A stretch of DNA of 62,385 nt, from contig CANQBZ010000007.1 of the NCBI GenBank assembly GCA_947589295.1, forward strand, positions 1 to 62,385, in the 5' to 3' direction. Origin of the DNA: an uncultured Akkermansia sp. GTDB taxonomy: Bacteria > Verrucomicrobiota > Verrucomicrobiia > Verrucomicrobiales > Akkermansiaceae. Made by a program: the position numbers and the translations under genes. A model generated the notes under the pieces. It searched no databases, had not been told where the DNA came from, and worked only from the letters and a program-made list of their open reading frames with translations. Shown one piece after another: positions 43,500 through 52,864 of the stretch (position 1 is its first letter; the number at the start of each line of letters is the position of its first letter).

Positions 43500-44348
43500 T
43501 TACGGGCGCTCGGTAGCACTGTGGTACTGAGCTTTTTCTCCCTTGGGTTTGACATACGGAGCCACCCCTAAGCAGCGAATGCCCTTGCCGGTACTGACCA
43601 AGTCTACCGGGCCGCCAATTTGACGCATGATTTTGTACTCTCTACGTTGCCCATAGGTATTCATTATCGAATAGGTGAAAAATTTGGGAGTACTCTGGCA
43701 TAACAGATGCAGATTTTGCGCGCTATCCAGCATCACTCGAGGCTTCATAAAGTTCAGATATTGACCCAGAAAACATGCTCCAAGCACCGTACGAGTATCA
43801 GCATTGGAAACCTGCCCAAAAAGCAAATTTTTATTCTTGATCAACAAGGAGCGTACACTCAAGACGAGCTTCTGCCCGCGCACCTGCACACGGAAAGACT
43901 GAATCTCACCGCCGGAGTTCATGTTGAAAGTAGCATTATTGGATGTATAGGTAGTATCCATATCAGGCATGCGAAGTGTAGCACTCACGCTATACATACC
44001 TTCCCCACGCAGTTTAAAAGAAGGCTCAAGTTCAATCTCAAAGTTCTTGTGAGAGCCTGGCGGAATTGTCAGATTGGGGTAGCGGGGAGTGGCCGAGGGG
44101 ACGAGCGATGAAATATCCCCACGACGCTTAACATTCAGGAACAGCCACGAGCGTCCCGGCGTGCTAACAAGTGCCACCGGCGCGTCCGTATGGTTGGTAA
44201 CCATGACGCGAATGCGCACATTCTCGCCCAGGATATAATCACGCCGAAGAGGTTCCAAGCGCACCTCGAGCTGACCAAATGCAGGTGCAGTCACAAAAAT
44301 ACTCAACAGTACTAACAGGATGGAAAAACTAGTTCGGATTCGGTTCAT
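43500..44348 (-). CDS. Secreted protein of unknown function with a beta-sandwich-like domain
   Basis: 282 residues. A signal peptide (SILLVLLSIFVTAPAFG) is followed by a region of alternating beta strands such as LEVRLEPLRRDYILGENVRIRVMVTNHTDAPVALVS, which reads like an Ig-like or CARDB-type fold. The C-terminal half has several hydrophobic beta strands and LVSTGKGIRCLGVAPYV. I do not recognise a family. It overlaps the pseudokinase gene by 4 bp, so they are expressed together. Confidence 0.6.
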   Translation of the reverse strand: MNRIRTSFSILLVLLSIFVTAPAFGQLEVRLEPLRRDYILGENVRIRVMVTNHTDAPVALVSTPGRSWLFLNVKRRGDISSLVPSATPRYPNLTIPPGSHKNFEIELEPSFKLRGEGMYSVSATLRMPDMDTTYTSNNATFNMNSGGEIQSFRVQVRGQKLVLSVRSLLIKNKNLLFGQVSNADTRTVLGACFLGQYLNFMKPRVMLDSAQNLHLLCQSTPKFFTYSIMNTYGQRREYKIMRQIGGPVDLVSTGKGIRCLGVAPYVKPKGEKAQYHSATERP

Positions 44349-45742
44349 TTTTCAGGGATGGAGTTTGATTCTGTTACTTTTTGGACAGTGCGGAAACCAC
44401 GATTAGCAGGACGCTGTTCGGGGTTGACGTCACGAATCAAGGTATCGCCCTGTGAAGGGCACACAATAAAGTGGGCAGAGTACGGCGGGAAACCATCCAC
44501 TCTCGTATCAGTCCATTCCTCAAGGGCGTATTTTTGCTGAGCGTACTTGCGTGCTGTCTGCACCAGCTCCACCGGGGCTAATTGCTCCTTTGCAAATCGG
44601 GCATAGGCCATGGCATCCCAATAGGAGACCCCATACACCGGGGTGGTAGCCATAGAGGATTCATCTGCCCCACGGGTGGCAACCAGCTGCCTTTTCCAAT
44701 TCAGGGGCTGATGAGTTGTGATATTCGATGGCATACCCACATGCAACTGTGCTTGTTGTTCTTTTGACATGTTCTCGTAAGCCTTTAGGAATCGGGCGTA
44801 CTCTGCCAAACTCACCGGAGCAGAATGTACCAGCCACTGCGAGCCCGCATAGTCGCAATGTATGTGTCGCAGACCATCTGCCGGGGACGCAGACCCATCC
44901 TGCGGTGCAGGATTAATAAAAAAGCCGAGGCAGCCTATCACAAGCACTGAGAGAGCTGCGTATGCAACCACTTTGCAGTATCTGAGCATATCGCGACCAA
45001 TGCGCTTCAAATAACGCCTTTTTGCAAAATGCAGGATGGATTTGCTGGAAAATGAATCTGGACCCTGCCCGCCTCCTTTCTGCACGCGTAGAGAGACAAG
45101 CGCGGAGAGTAATGGGGCCCACTCCAGCGCCACGCCGCCATAGCCGTTTTTCAGCCAATGTACCACCACAGCAAGTTTCGACTTGTCAAGCAAATCTGGT
45201 GAAAGAACTTGCTCTAGCACATAAGCCAGTCCAGCCATCTGAGCATCCCGGTGCGCCGCATCTGCCACTCCTGCCACTACCGGGGAAAGGAAAGTGTATT
45301 CCCCGTTATGCACGTAGATGGATGCGGTGTCCGGCGGTTCTGCCGCCAGTCCCATCTCTTGGCAAGCGGAGTAGAGTTCGGCTACCGTCTGAACAAGAGT
45401 AAACCCCTGCGCCTCGTCGAGCAGTTTGCCCTGAGCAACCTGCACACGTAACGAACATCCGCGCGGTTTTTCCTGAATCAAATAGCGAAAAGCTCCCGTC
45501 TGCACAGATTCCAAAACCGGACAAACATGCGGCAGTGAGACAGAAGCCCGTTGACGTATGCTCTCCTGAAATAGCGCCACCTGCTCGGGTGTACTCTGCG
45601 GGCGGAGCACTTCAAGCACCACAGCTCGGTCCACATAACTCTGTGTGGCGGCATAAAGTTCAGTGTTCTCACGCTCGCCAAGCAACTCATCCAGCACATA
45701 GAGGCCCAGTTTTGTGGGGAGTCCTGTAAAGATCGGGTTCAT
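44345..45742 (-). CDS. Membrane pseudokinase fused to an FGE-sulfatase-like domain
   Basis: 465 residues. The N-terminal 230 residues read as a Hanks-type kinase fold: KLGLYVLDELLGERENTELYAA resembles the glycine loop, but the VAIK lysine is Glu (VVLEVL), and neither an HRD nor a DFG motif is present. One membrane helix follows at about 280-300 (VVAYAALSVLVIGCLGFFI). The outer part resembles formylglycine-generating/sulfatase-modifying proteins: PVSLAEYARFLKAYE, TTPVYGVSYWDAMAYARFA, EWTDTR and a terminal NRGFRTV. Neither half appears catalytic. Flanked by two other envelope genes. Confidence 0.6.
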   Translation of the reverse strand: MNPIFTGLPTKLGLYVLDELLGERENTELYAATQSYVDRAVVLEVLRPQSTPEQVALFQESIRQRASVSLPHVCPVLESVQTGAFRYLIQEKPRGCSLRVQVAQGKLLDEAQGFTLVQTVAELYSACQEMGLAAEPPDTASIYVHNGEYTFLSPVVAGVADAAHRDAQMAGLAYVLEQVLSPDLLDKSKLAVVVHWLKNGYGGVALEWAPLLSALVSLRVQKGGGQGPDSFSSKSILHFAKRRYLKRIGRDMLRYCKVVAYAALSVLVIGCLGFFINPAPQDGSASPADGLRHIHCDYAGSQWLVHSAPVSLAEYARFLKAYENMSKEQQAQLHVGMPSNITTHQPLNWKRQLVATRGADESSMATTPVYGVSYWDAMAYARFAKEQLAPVELVQTARKYAQQKYALEEWTDTRVDGFPPYSAHFIVCPSQGDTLIRDVNPEQRPANRGFRTVQKVTESNSIPEK

Positions 45743-45760
45743 GGGTAATTTGTTGGTCGT

Positions 45761-47056
45761 TTATTGCATTTCATCAGCATAGGGAACTGCTTCCTCTACA
45801 TCGGGCGATAATCCATCATCGGGCAAAAGTCCGGCGGGGCCCAATGCACGTCGACGGCTGTTGAGTCTCTGCTCATGCAGGATGAGCGCAGATGGAGTAC
45901 TGATGCAGTCGAGAGGCTCGCCCTGATAATACAGTTTCGCAGTGAAGCCGTAGTATTTGACATCTCCGGCATCGGCTGCCTCTGCGCTATCGGCGGGGGG
46001 CACATTGTACTGCACCATCAGGTCTTCCTCGCTCTGGTCCCATGTGGGCTTTTCATTGACCCACGAGAGTTTCGGGGTCACGCGCGAAAAGTCAACTTTG
46101 CGACCGTTGACCAGATCAAAAAATTGGATGGTGATGTAGATGTCATCCGGTCGGATATGCTCCCCGGGAGCGAGCATGACCGGCAGCAAGATGCTGACAC
46201 TCTCGCCCTGTTCCGTATCGTAGGAATGCTGCACGCGGTGGGGGCCAAAGGCAAGCTTTCCACGCAATGCACTGGGCTGCTCCATACCGAAAGTGAGTCG
46301 GCGCGAAGCCAAGCCGAAATATTTGCCGGCCTGCTCGCGCATGCGAAAAAGCTTGCTGTAATAATCCCTCGCTTTTCGCGGGTTGAGCAACTTGTCATAC
46401 GCCATGCCGTAGTAGTACAGCACAGCTGGGTGGTTCGGAGCCATAGCTGTAGCCTGCTCCAAGCTGAGAATACATTGGCGCATATCCCCGGAAATCATTG
46501 CGGCCACACCTTGGCGAATCATCTTGTCCACCTCTCCGCGTTGCTCGGCTGAGAGCTGCATCATGCCACCCGGCTGCTGCACATCCTGAGGCTCGGCATC
46601 AGCCCCCGCCTCCTGCTCTAACATTGCGGTAGCAGCATCCACGTCCCCGGTTTCCTCCGTGATAATGGTAGGGACGTCGCGCGCGCGAAGAGCCGGGGCT
46701 TCATGCGTATCCTGCGCAGCATCATCAGATGGTTCTCCAGGTGGCTGAACACCAGGCGATCCGATGGCAGCTGCGCCGCTGGCATCTTCTTGTTGAAGGT
46801 CACGTGCCTCCAGCACGGCCAGCTCCATACGAGCAGCTTCCATAGCCCGGTCATATGAATCCTCCAGTCGGCGCACAACCCCCACGCCCAGCACGCAGAG
46901 TTCCACCACAATGAGTAAGCGCAGAGCGCTAATGACAACCCCTGCGCGCACCACCTGTTTTGTCATCCGCCGTAAGAAGCCCTTCAACTGACGCGCAAAC
47001 CGCCCTGTGCCCCGGCGGCACAGGGTTTCTTTCTCTCCTGGCATGCGCTTCCCCAT
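45761..47056 (-). CDS. Membrane-anchored TPR-domain protein of unknown function
   Basis: 431 residues from the ATG at 47056, chosen because GAGGAG lies 5 nt upstream and a TAGAAT box a further 25 nt away; the open frame continues far upstream but crosses this promoter. A basic N-terminus is followed by a membrane helix (VVISALRLLIVVELCVLGVGVV), an acidic Pro/Ala-rich linker, a TPR pair (QCILSLEQATAMAPNHPAVLYYYGMAYDKLLNPRKARDYYSKLF), and a C-terminal beta-rich domain ending near an acidic tail. It forms one operon with the pseudokinase and the secreted protein. Confidence 0.65.
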   Translation of the reverse strand: MGKRMPGEKETLCRRGTGRFARQLKGFLRRMTKQVVRAGVVISALRLLIVVELCVLGVGVVRRLEDSYDRAMEAARMELAVLEARDLQQEDASGAAAIGSPGVQPPGEPSDDAAQDTHEAPALRARDVPTIITEETGDVDAATAMLEQEAGADAEPQDVQQPGGMMQLSAEQRGEVDKMIRQGVAAMISGDMRQCILSLEQATAMAPNHPAVLYYYGMAYDKLLNPRKARDYYSKLFRMREQAGKYFGLASRRLTFGMEQPSALRGKLAFGPHRVQHSYDTEQGESVSILLPVMLAPGEHIRPDDIYITIQFFDLVNGRKVDFSRVTPKLSWVNEKPTWDQSEEDLMVQYNVPPADSAEAADAGDVKYYGFTAKLYYQGEPLDCISTPSALILHEQRLNSRRRALGPAGLLPDDGLSPDVEEAVPYADEMQ

Positions 47057-47240
47057 CAGAACTCCTCGCTGGTGCATTCTACCACAAGATACCCCCTCTG
47101 CACAGCCTAAAATAATCGCATACGCGCTCATATTGCGCGGAGCACACGTGCTTGCGCACCCTGAACAAGAGATTTTACGCTGCTCCAGATATGGCCAGCG
47201 TTCCGCACTACCCTTACAACGAAGCAACTGACTTTCCGTA

Positions 47241-47269
47241 TTGACAACGCAACGCCAAACGGATAGAAT
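47241..47269 (+). promoter_or_regulatory. Promoter of the rubrerythrin gene
   Basis: TTGACA, 17-bp spacer, TAGAAT. The ATG at 47337 is about 60 nt beyond the expected start point, giving a normal leader, unlike other promoters in this window. Confidence 0.75.
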
Positions 47270-47336
47270 GCTTACCGTGCGACTTCCCCAATTCGGGGAG
47301 CTGCTTGCATTCACATACAACAAAACGATAAATACT

Positions 47337-47888
47337 ATGAAATACAGATGTAAAGTATGCGGAGCCATCATTGAGAGCGATGGCGTTCCGGAGTTCTGTC
47401 CCCAATGCAAAGTCAAGGGAGCCGATAAGTTCGAGCTTGTCGAAGAGGGCAAAGAGAAAGTTTATGCAGATGAACATCGCATCGGCGTGGCTAAAGGACT
47501 GGATGCCGAAGTTGTGCAGGGCCTGCGCGACCATTTTAACGGCGAATGCTGCGAGGTCGGCATGTACTTGGCCATGAGTCGACAGGCGGAGCGTGACGGC
47601 TACCCGGAGGTGGCGGACGCCTTTAAGCGCTACGCTTTTGAGGAAGCGGAGCACGCCGCCAAGTTTGCAGAATTGCTCGGCGAGGTTGTAACCCCCGATA
47701 CCAAGAAAAACTTGGAACTGCGAGCCGAGGCTGAGTTTGGTGCATGTGCCGGAAAATTGGCCATTGCCAAACGCGCCAAAGAGCTCGGCTATGACGCCAT
47801 CCACGACACTGTGCACGAGATGTGCAAGGACGAGGCGCGTCACGGCAAAGGCTTTGATGGCCTGCTGAAGCGTTATTTCAGCAAGTGA
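47337..47888 (+). CDS. Rubrerythrin with N-terminal rubredoxin-like domain (reverse order)
   Basis: 183 residues from ATG 47337 (MKYRCKVCG). The N-terminus has a rubredoxin-like iron site, CKVCG and CPQCK. The ferritin-like four-helix domain follows with Glu and ExxH ligands in [21 protein letters not shown] and DEARHGKGF. Classical rubrerythrins have the rubredoxin part at the C-terminus. These proteins reduce peroxide in anaerobes, which fits a gut lifestyle. Stop followed by a clear terminator. Confidence 0.88.
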   Translation: MKYRCKVCGAIIESDGVPEFCPQCKVKGADKFELVEEGKEKVYADEHRIGVAKGLDAEVVQGLRDHFNGECCEVGMYLAMSRQAERDGYPEVADAFKRYAFEEAEHAAKFAELLGEVVTPDTKKNLELRAEAEFGACAGKLAIAKRAKELGYDAIHDTVHEMCKDEARHGKGFDGLLKRYFSK

Positions 47889-47918
47889 ACGATTGCGGCA
47901 AGCACGTACTTGTCAAGA

Positions 47919-47948
47919 GGGGGCTGGTGAGTAGCCAGCTCCCTTTTT
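47919..47948 (+). terminator. Rho-independent terminator after the rubrerythrin gene
   Basis: Nine-bp stem GGGGGCTGG / CCAGCTCCC with one G-T pair and a 7-nt loop, followed by TTTTT. Confidence 0.85.
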
Positions 47949-48002
47949 GCGGCATACGCGGTCGCATGTCTCGCTTCCCCCTTTTCTCGGAGAATAAGAT
48001 AT

Positions 48003-48011
48003 GCTAGAATG
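48003..48011 (+). promoter_or_regulatory. Extended -10 promoter of clpP
   Basis: TGCTAGAAT, an extended -10 box, 15 nt before the clpP ATG at 48027. It overlaps the other in-frame ATG at 48009, which argues against that start. Confidence 0.55.
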
Positions 48012-48026
48012 CTTCGCGCAAGCACT

Positions 48027-48638
48027 ATGGAAACACTGAGCAACAATTACTACATACCTACGGTTATCGAGAAGACGAGCCAAGGGGAGAGAGCCTATGA
48101 CATTTACTCGCGCCTGCTCATCGACCGCGTCATATTCATTGGCACAGAAATCGATGATACGGTGGCTAACTCTGTGATAGCGCAACTGCTATTCCTGCAA
48201 ATGACGGATCCGAAGAAGGATATTCACCTTTACATCAATTCCCCGGGCGGGGCAGTAACAGCGGGACTTGCTATCTACGACACCATGCAGTTCGTTTCAT
48301 GTGACATCAACACGTATTGCATCGGTATTGCTGCCTCAATGGCATCAGTTTTACTGGCCGCCGGCACCAAAGGAAAGCGTTTCTGTCTGCCGAACTCGCA
48401 TGTGATGATACATCAAGTGCGGGGCGGAGCCCAAGGCACTGCTGCCGATGTGGAGCGTACAATCAACTTCATGCTCAGCTTGGATAAGCGGCTCACCGGC
48501 ATCTTGGCCCATCACACCGGCAAGGACGTGAAAACAGTGCGCAAGGACCAGGATCGTGACAATTATATGACCGCCGAGGAGTCGCTGGCCTACGGGCTGG
48601 TGGACCGTATCCTCACCCACAAACCTGCGAGCAAGTAA
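48027..48638 (+). CDS. clpP: ATP-dependent Clp protease proteolytic subunit
   Basis: 203 residues from ATG 48027. The catalytic triad is intact: Ser in [14 protein letters not shown], His in NSHVMIHQ and Asp in the helix after [16 protein letters not shown]. The hydrophobic [14 protein letters not shown] start is typical after the axial loop. It forms the 14-subunit chamber with ClpX, whose gene starts 3 bp later. The conserved clpP-clpX order without tig is seen here. Confidence 0.95.
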   Translation: METLSNNYYIPTVIEKTSQGERAYDIYSRLLIDRVIFIGTEIDDTVANSVIAQLLFLQMTDPKKDIHLYINSPGGAVTAGLAIYDTMQFVSCDINTYCIGIAASMASVLLAAGTKGKRFCLPNSHVMIHQVRGGAQGTAADVERTINFMLSLDKRLTGILAHHTGKDVKTVRKDQDRDNYMTAEESLAYGLVDRILTHKPASK

Positions 48639-48641
48639 GCG

Positions 48642-49973
48642 ATGGCCCGGAGTATCCAAAAAACATGTATCTTTTGCGGGGGGCACGAGAGCGATGGTCG
48701 GCCCATGCTCCCGCTCCCGGAAGATCTCTATGTGTGTTTTCCCTGTATGGAGGAACTGAACCACATCATGTTTCAAACAACACCAAAAGGGGATATCGCA
48801 GCAAAACGCATCTTGAATCTCATCAGCAAAACCCACCCGGAAATTCTCCCTCAGGAGGAACCGGACAATACGCCGCTGGAGGTGCTCACGCGCAAACAGG
48901 ATGAACTTCCTACTCCCGCCGAGCTGCACAAAATGCTGGATGCCTACGTCATCGGCCAGGAATATGCAAAAAAGACACTTTGCGTAGCGGTGTACAACCA
49001 CTACCTGCGCCTGCGCCAGAAAGAAAGCAATGACGGCACCGAAATAGAAAAAAGCAATATCCTGATGGCGGGCACGACCGGCTCCGGGAAAACTCTGCTG
49101 GCACGCACGCTCGCAAAAATTTTGGATGTGCCGTTCTGCATTGTGGATGCCACCACGCTGACAGAGGCGGGCTACGTGGGTGAGGACGTAGAGAATATTG
49201 TGCTGCGCTTGTTGCAAGCAGCAGACATGAATGTGGCAAAGGCTGAACGCGGCATCATCTATGTGGATGAAATCGATAAGATAGGTCGCAAGACGCAAAA
49301 TGTGAGCATCACACGTGATGTGAGCGGCGAGGGCGTCCAGCAAGCCCTGCTCAAAATCGTGGAAGGCACGGAATGCAACATCCCGCCCAAGGGAGGACGG
49401 AAGCATCCGAACGAAAACTATATCCGCGTCAATACGGAGAATATCCTTTTCATCTGCGGCGGCGCCTTTGTGGGACTCGAGGACATCATCCGCAAGCGCT
49501 TGGGAGCTTCCACGCTCGGGTTTGCCTCCATTGAAGAAGGACGTGATACCAAGGAATACACAGAGGAAGAAGTACTGTCCAAAACGCTGCCGGAAGATCT
49601 GTTCCTCTTTGGCATGATACCGGAATTGGTGGGGCGCCTGCCTATTTTTGCACCGCTGACCACCCTCACCGAGGAGGAGCTAGTTGCCTTGCTCACCAAG
49701 CCAAAAAATGCGCTCGTGAAGCAGTACACGAAGCTGCTGGCAATGAGCGGCGTAAAGCTCACTGTTGAGAAGGGCGCATTGCATGCGATGGCCAAGCAAG
49801 CCATTGAGCGCGGCACAGGTGCGCGCGCCCTGCGCAGCATCTTTGAAAGCCTCATGCTTGACATCATGTACAAGGCGCCCAGCGATAAAAGCATCACCGA
49901 GGTCATCCTCACGGAAGACGCCGTGCTGGGCAAGGGAGAACCCAAATTGCGCCGCGACAAAAAAGCAAGCTAG
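48642..49973 (+). CDS. clpX: ATP-dependent Clp protease ATP-binding subunit ClpX
   Basis: 443 residues. The N-terminal zinc-binding domain has CIFCGG and CFPCM. The AAA+ core has Walker [16 protein letters not shown], Walker [12 protein letters not shown], the GYVGEDVE pore-proximal element, an RKRLG segment, and sensor 2 [10 protein letters not shown]. It unfolds tagged proteins for ClpP. Immediately followed by tsaD (2 bp), so the three genes are one operon. Confidence 0.95.
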   Translation: MARSIQKTCIFCGGHESDGRPMLPLPEDLYVCFPCMEELNHIMFQTTPKGDIAAKRILNLISKTHPEILPQEEPDNTPLEVLTRKQDELPTPAELHKMLDAYVIGQEYAKKTLCVAVYNHYLRLRQKESNDGTEIEKSNILMAGTTGSGKTLLARTLAKILDVPFCIVDATTLTEAGYVGEDVENIVLRLLQAADMNVAKAERGIIYVDEIDKIGRKTQNVSITRDVSGEGVQQALLKIVEGTECNIPPKGGRKHPNENYIRVNTENILFICGGAFVGLEDIIRKRLGASTLGFASIEEGRDTKEYTEEEVLSKTLPEDLFLFGMIPELVGRLPIFAPLTTLTEEELVALLTKPKNALVKQYTKLLAMSGVKLTVEKGALHAMAKQAIERGTGARALRSIFESLMLDIMYKAPSDKSITEVILTEDAVLGKGEPKLRRDKKAS

Positions 49974-49975
49974 TC

Positions 49976-51043
49976 ATGCGTGTGCTCGGTATTGAGTCGA
50001 GCTGTGACGAGACAGCTGTAGCCCTGCTTGAGGACTCCCCCTCCGGAGAAGTTCGCTTGCTCTGCTCGATCGTCTCCACGCAAATACCGCTCCACCGCCA
50101 GTACGGCGGAGTCATTCCGGAACTCGCCTCGCGCAATCATAGTGGGCGCCTGCCACACCTGCTCCGCGAGGCACTGGAAAGCTCCTCCTGCACCATAGCC
50201 CAAGTGGACGCCTTTGCTGCCACAGGCGGGCCGGGACTGGTAGCCGCACTGCTCGTGGGCCACACGGCCGCCAAAGCCATGGCACTGGCGGCGGACAAGC
50301 CTTTCATCTCGGTGAACCACCTGGAGGGCCACCTGCTCTCCCCCTTTTTACAGGGTAGGCGCAGTCGCGCTGCCGCTGATGCCCCGGAACCGCATGTGGC
50401 GTTGGTTGTATCGGGCGGGCACAGTCTGCTGCTGCATGTGCGCGGACTGGGACAGTACGAGCTGATGGGACGTTCGCAGGACGATGCTGCCGGAGAAGCG
50501 TACGACAAAGTGGCCAAGATGCTGGATTTACCCTACCCCGGCGGTCCCGAAATTGACAAGCTGGCGGAGCGTGGAGACGCCTCGCGCTTCGACCTGCCCC
50601 GTCCCATGCTGCACGAGCCGAACTTCGACTTCTCCTTTTCCGGTCTTAAAACGGCGACTCTCTACCTGCTGCCCAAGCTCACTTCCACCGGCGACCCGCA
50701 CGAGTTGGATGAACAAACGCTCTGCGATCTGTGCGCGGGTGTCCGAGCGGCCATCACCGAGGTGTTGGTGCGCAAGGCCCGGCGCGCTCTGCGACACACT
50801 GGGCTGCGCCTCCTGGCCGTATCCGGCGGCGTCTCCTGCAACTCCGCCTTGCGGCGCGAGCTAGCCGCCATGTGCGCCAACGAAGGGGCAGAGCTCCTCC
50901 TGCCGCCAGCTGAACTCACCACGGACAACGCCGCCATGATTGGCTACGCAGGTCTGCTGCATGCCCGTATTGGAGAGCGCAGTGCGCTCACCACCCCCGT
51001 CGATCCCAACCCCACGCTCGCCGGTTACACCGTGCGCCCGTAG
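49976..51043 (+). CDS. tsaD: tRNA N6-threonylcarbamoyladenosine transferase subunit TsaD
   Basis: 355 residues of the ASKHA fold. GIESSCDETA at the start, ELASRNHSGRLP with one metal His and VNHLEGHLLSPF with the second, then VSGGHSLLL and FSFSGLKTA as usual. It transfers the threonylcarbamoyl group to A37 of ANN-reading tRNAs. Its product is what the TcdA encoded at 28504 cyclises. Confidence 0.95.
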   Translation: MRVLGIESSCDETAVALLEDSPSGEVRLLCSIVSTQIPLHRQYGGVIPELASRNHSGRLPHLLREALESSSCTIAQVDAFAATGGPGLVAALLVGHTAAKAMALAADKPFISVNHLEGHLLSPFLQGRRSRAAADAPEPHVALVVSGGHSLLLHVRGLGQYELMGRSQDDAAGEAYDKVAKMLDLPYPGGPEIDKLAERGDASRFDLPRPMLHEPNFDFSFSGLKTATLYLLPKLTSTGDPHELDEQTLCDLCAGVRAAITEVLVRKARRALRHTGLRLLAVSGGVSCNSALRRELAAMCANEGAELLLPPAELTTDNAAMIGYAGLLHARIGERSALTTPVDPNPTLAGYTVRP

Positions 51044-51057
51044 TCCTCCTGCATCTG

Positions 51058-51945
51058 ATGAACTTGCACGATCAACTCAAGGAGATTCTCCCCGCCGTTC
51101 TTCCGCGCCGGGAGGAAGACGCCATCAAAGGCACGGAACTCATCGCGCGCGTGCGCAAGGCGCTGGGGAAAGAACAGTACTCGGACGGCACGCTCCGTAC
51201 GCAATTTTCCCTCCTCGCCTTGGAAGAGGATACCTGCCTGGCGCGTGTGCCGGGGGGGCAAGGCTACTACATGCGGCGGGATGGCGAGCCCTTGCAGGGT
51301 TTGCATGAGCTCATGCGCGACACCCCGGTGGAAACCCCGCTGCACCGTGCTATGGCCGTTGCCATTCGACTTTACGACACCACCGGGCAGAGCGTGTTTG
51401 CCTACCCCATTGCCGAGGAAAGTTGGAGCCACCCCGACCTCGTGGCAGTGCAGTGGCCGGCCGGGTGCTGGAGTGAGGATGGCTGCTACCACATGACCCC
51501 GCGCAGCAAGAAGCAGAGCGCTGCCTACCGGGCGGTTTGCGTGAGTCTGCTTGATGATGAAGAGGGCGTGCGCCGAGACTTTTTCCGCACGCTCTCCTGC
51601 GGGGAGTGGGCGGAAGAATCGGAGCTGCTCCTGGTTGGCGATGGCCCGAGAATCGCTCCTTACGCTGCCAAATTGGGCACGCGCTACGGTGTTGGAGTGC
51701 GCAAGATATGCATCGCCCCGGCAATCCTGCCTCATGCGGACGAATTGCTGCGCATGGACACAACCGAGGCGCAAGTGCTCTTGGCCCGACTGCCGCAGAG
51801 TACGTTCGCCTCCCCGGAGCACCGTACGCACCCTTTACTGAGCGAGGAAGAGCTGCCGGATGTGCAGCCGGTGCTGCAATGGGCGCAGCAATGCGTGCAA
51901 CGTGGGCGTGTAGAGGCCTATGAGCGCCGCGTAGCTGTCAACTAA
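51058..51945 (+). CDS. Unknown protein with N-terminal winged helix and nuclease-like region
   Basis: 295 residues. Residues about 1-80 form a helix-turn-helix with a wing (AIKGTELIARVRKAL, SDGTLRTQFSLLALEEDTCLARV, GYYMRR), similar in shape to HARE-type domains. The C-terminal part has an SHPDLVAVQW segment that looks like the acidic core of a PD-(D/E)XK nuclease, then LLLVGDGPRIAPYAAKLGTRYGVGVRKICIAP. I cannot name a family. It starts 14 bp after tsaD and may be part of that operon. Confidence 0.5.
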   Translation: MNLHDQLKEILPAVLPRREEDAIKGTELIARVRKALGKEQYSDGTLRTQFSLLALEEDTCLARVPGGQGYYMRRDGEPLQGLHELMRDTPVETPLHRAMAVAIRLYDTTGQSVFAYPIAEESWSHPDLVAVQWPAGCWSEDGCYHMTPRSKKQSAAYRAVCVSLLDDEEGVRRDFFRTLSCGEWAEESELLLVGDGPRIAPYAAKLGTRYGVGVRKICIAPAILPHADELLRMDTTEAQVLLARLPQSTFASPEHRTHPLLSEEELPDVQPVLQWAQQCVQRGRVEAYERRVAVN

Positions 51946-51960
51946 ACGAGCCGTCATCCC

Positions 51961-52587
51961 ATGTTTCGCAAGCTTTTTACAATCGCACTCCTGCTCATGG
52001 GTCTGTATGCCGCTGGTTCCGCCCTGTGGCAACTGGGAAACACGGTCATCTTTGTGTGCAAAGCGCAGAAAGTGCCGGCCGTTGTCGTGGATGCAACAGA
52101 ACGCCCCTTTGAAAGCATCTTCGAAATGCTCGAGCACGGCAATATGCCTTGGGAGGGGCAAACAGCCTATCACCCGCACCTGCGCTACAACCTCTTCGAC
52201 CGTCCCATTACCGACACCACCCTGCCCGACCTCGATAACCGCGATTATGCCAACGGGCAGCAGGTGGAGCTGCTGGTGCACCCTCAAAACACCCACATGC
52301 GTCACATCAATGAGGCCAAGTTCCTCTGGTTGGGCAACCTGACATTGCTGGGCTGTGGCGGCCTCATGCTGTGGTTGGGTTGGCGTGTGCTGCGCCGCAG
52401 AGGGAAAACGGGAGCCCAACGCCCTGCAAAAGACTCCGGGCAAGCGCCGCGTCAACAGCCGTCTGCTCCGCCGGCATCCGCGCCACCTCGTAAGCGCCAA
52501 AAGAAGACCAGCTCATCTGGAAAAACGCGTGGCAAAGCCAAACGCAACGCTCCTTCAAAGAAGCGTTGTGTCTCGTCCAAATCCTGA
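51961..52587 (+). CDS. DUF3592-like membrane protein with basic tail
   Basis: 208 residues. A first membrane helix (about 5-30), a small extracytoplasmic domain of about 75 residues containing LRYNLFDRP and NGQQVELLVHPQNT, then a second helix (LWLGNLTLLGCGGLMLWLGW). The fold order fits DUF3592 proteins. The final 60 residues are strongly basic (Lys/Arg/Ser/Pro) and probably disordered in the cytoplasm, where they could bind nucleic acid. Function unknown. Confidence 0.6.
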   Translation: MFRKLFTIALLLMGLYAAGSALWQLGNTVIFVCKAQKVPAVVVDATERPFESIFEMLEHGNMPWEGQTAYHPHLRYNLFDRPITDTTLPDLDNRDYANGQQVELLVHPQNTHMRHINEAKFLWLGNLTLLGCGGLMLWLGWRVLRRRGKTGAQRPAKDSGQAPRQQPSAPPASAPPRKRQKKTSSSGKTRGKAKRNAPSKKRCVSSKS

Positions 52588-52657
52588 CCCGCCGCTCGTG
52601 GCGTCATCCCGTTACCCTCTGCAAGCGAATAAAACCGCCGCAGCCAAGGAGAAACGG

Positions 52658-52843
52658 ATGCAAAAAAGGGCTGCCGCCGGGGCTGGGCAGAAAGGGTCCC
52701 ATGCCATCGAGGCTGCGGTCAAGTCCTTGAAAAAACAGGAACTGACGCAAAGATTTCGCAAAAGTCGTAAATTCGTCTTGCGTTTTCTGCGTGATGGGTG
52801 TATAACGCGGCGTCCTTACTTCCGCGGTGGAAGTTCACTTTAA
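52658..52843 (+). CDS. Candidate small basic protein, 61 residues
   Basis: ATG 52658 is preceded by AAGGAG with 7 nt spacing. The product MQKRAAAGAG… to …RPYFRGGSSL is basic, with a central helix AIEAAVKSLKKQELTQRFRKS. It ends 21 bp before the PVC small basic protein gene. I recognise no family. The ribosome-binding site and position favour a real gene; the length is short enough that it could be chance. Confidence 0.4.
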   Translation: MQKRAAAGAGQKGSHAIEAAVKSLKKQELTQRFRKSRKFVLRFLRDGCITRRPYFRGGSSL

Positions 52844-52864
52844 CTTTTTTCACTTCACAGCACT

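Noticed and set aside
47057..47452. N-terminal extension of the TPR protein gene at 45761
   Set aside because: The frame crosses a promoter and Shine-Dalgarno site and overlaps the divergent rubrerythrin promoter; the start at 47056 is better.
48351..49406. 351-codon minus-strand frame opposite clpP/clpX
   Set aside because: Shadow of two well-supported genes.
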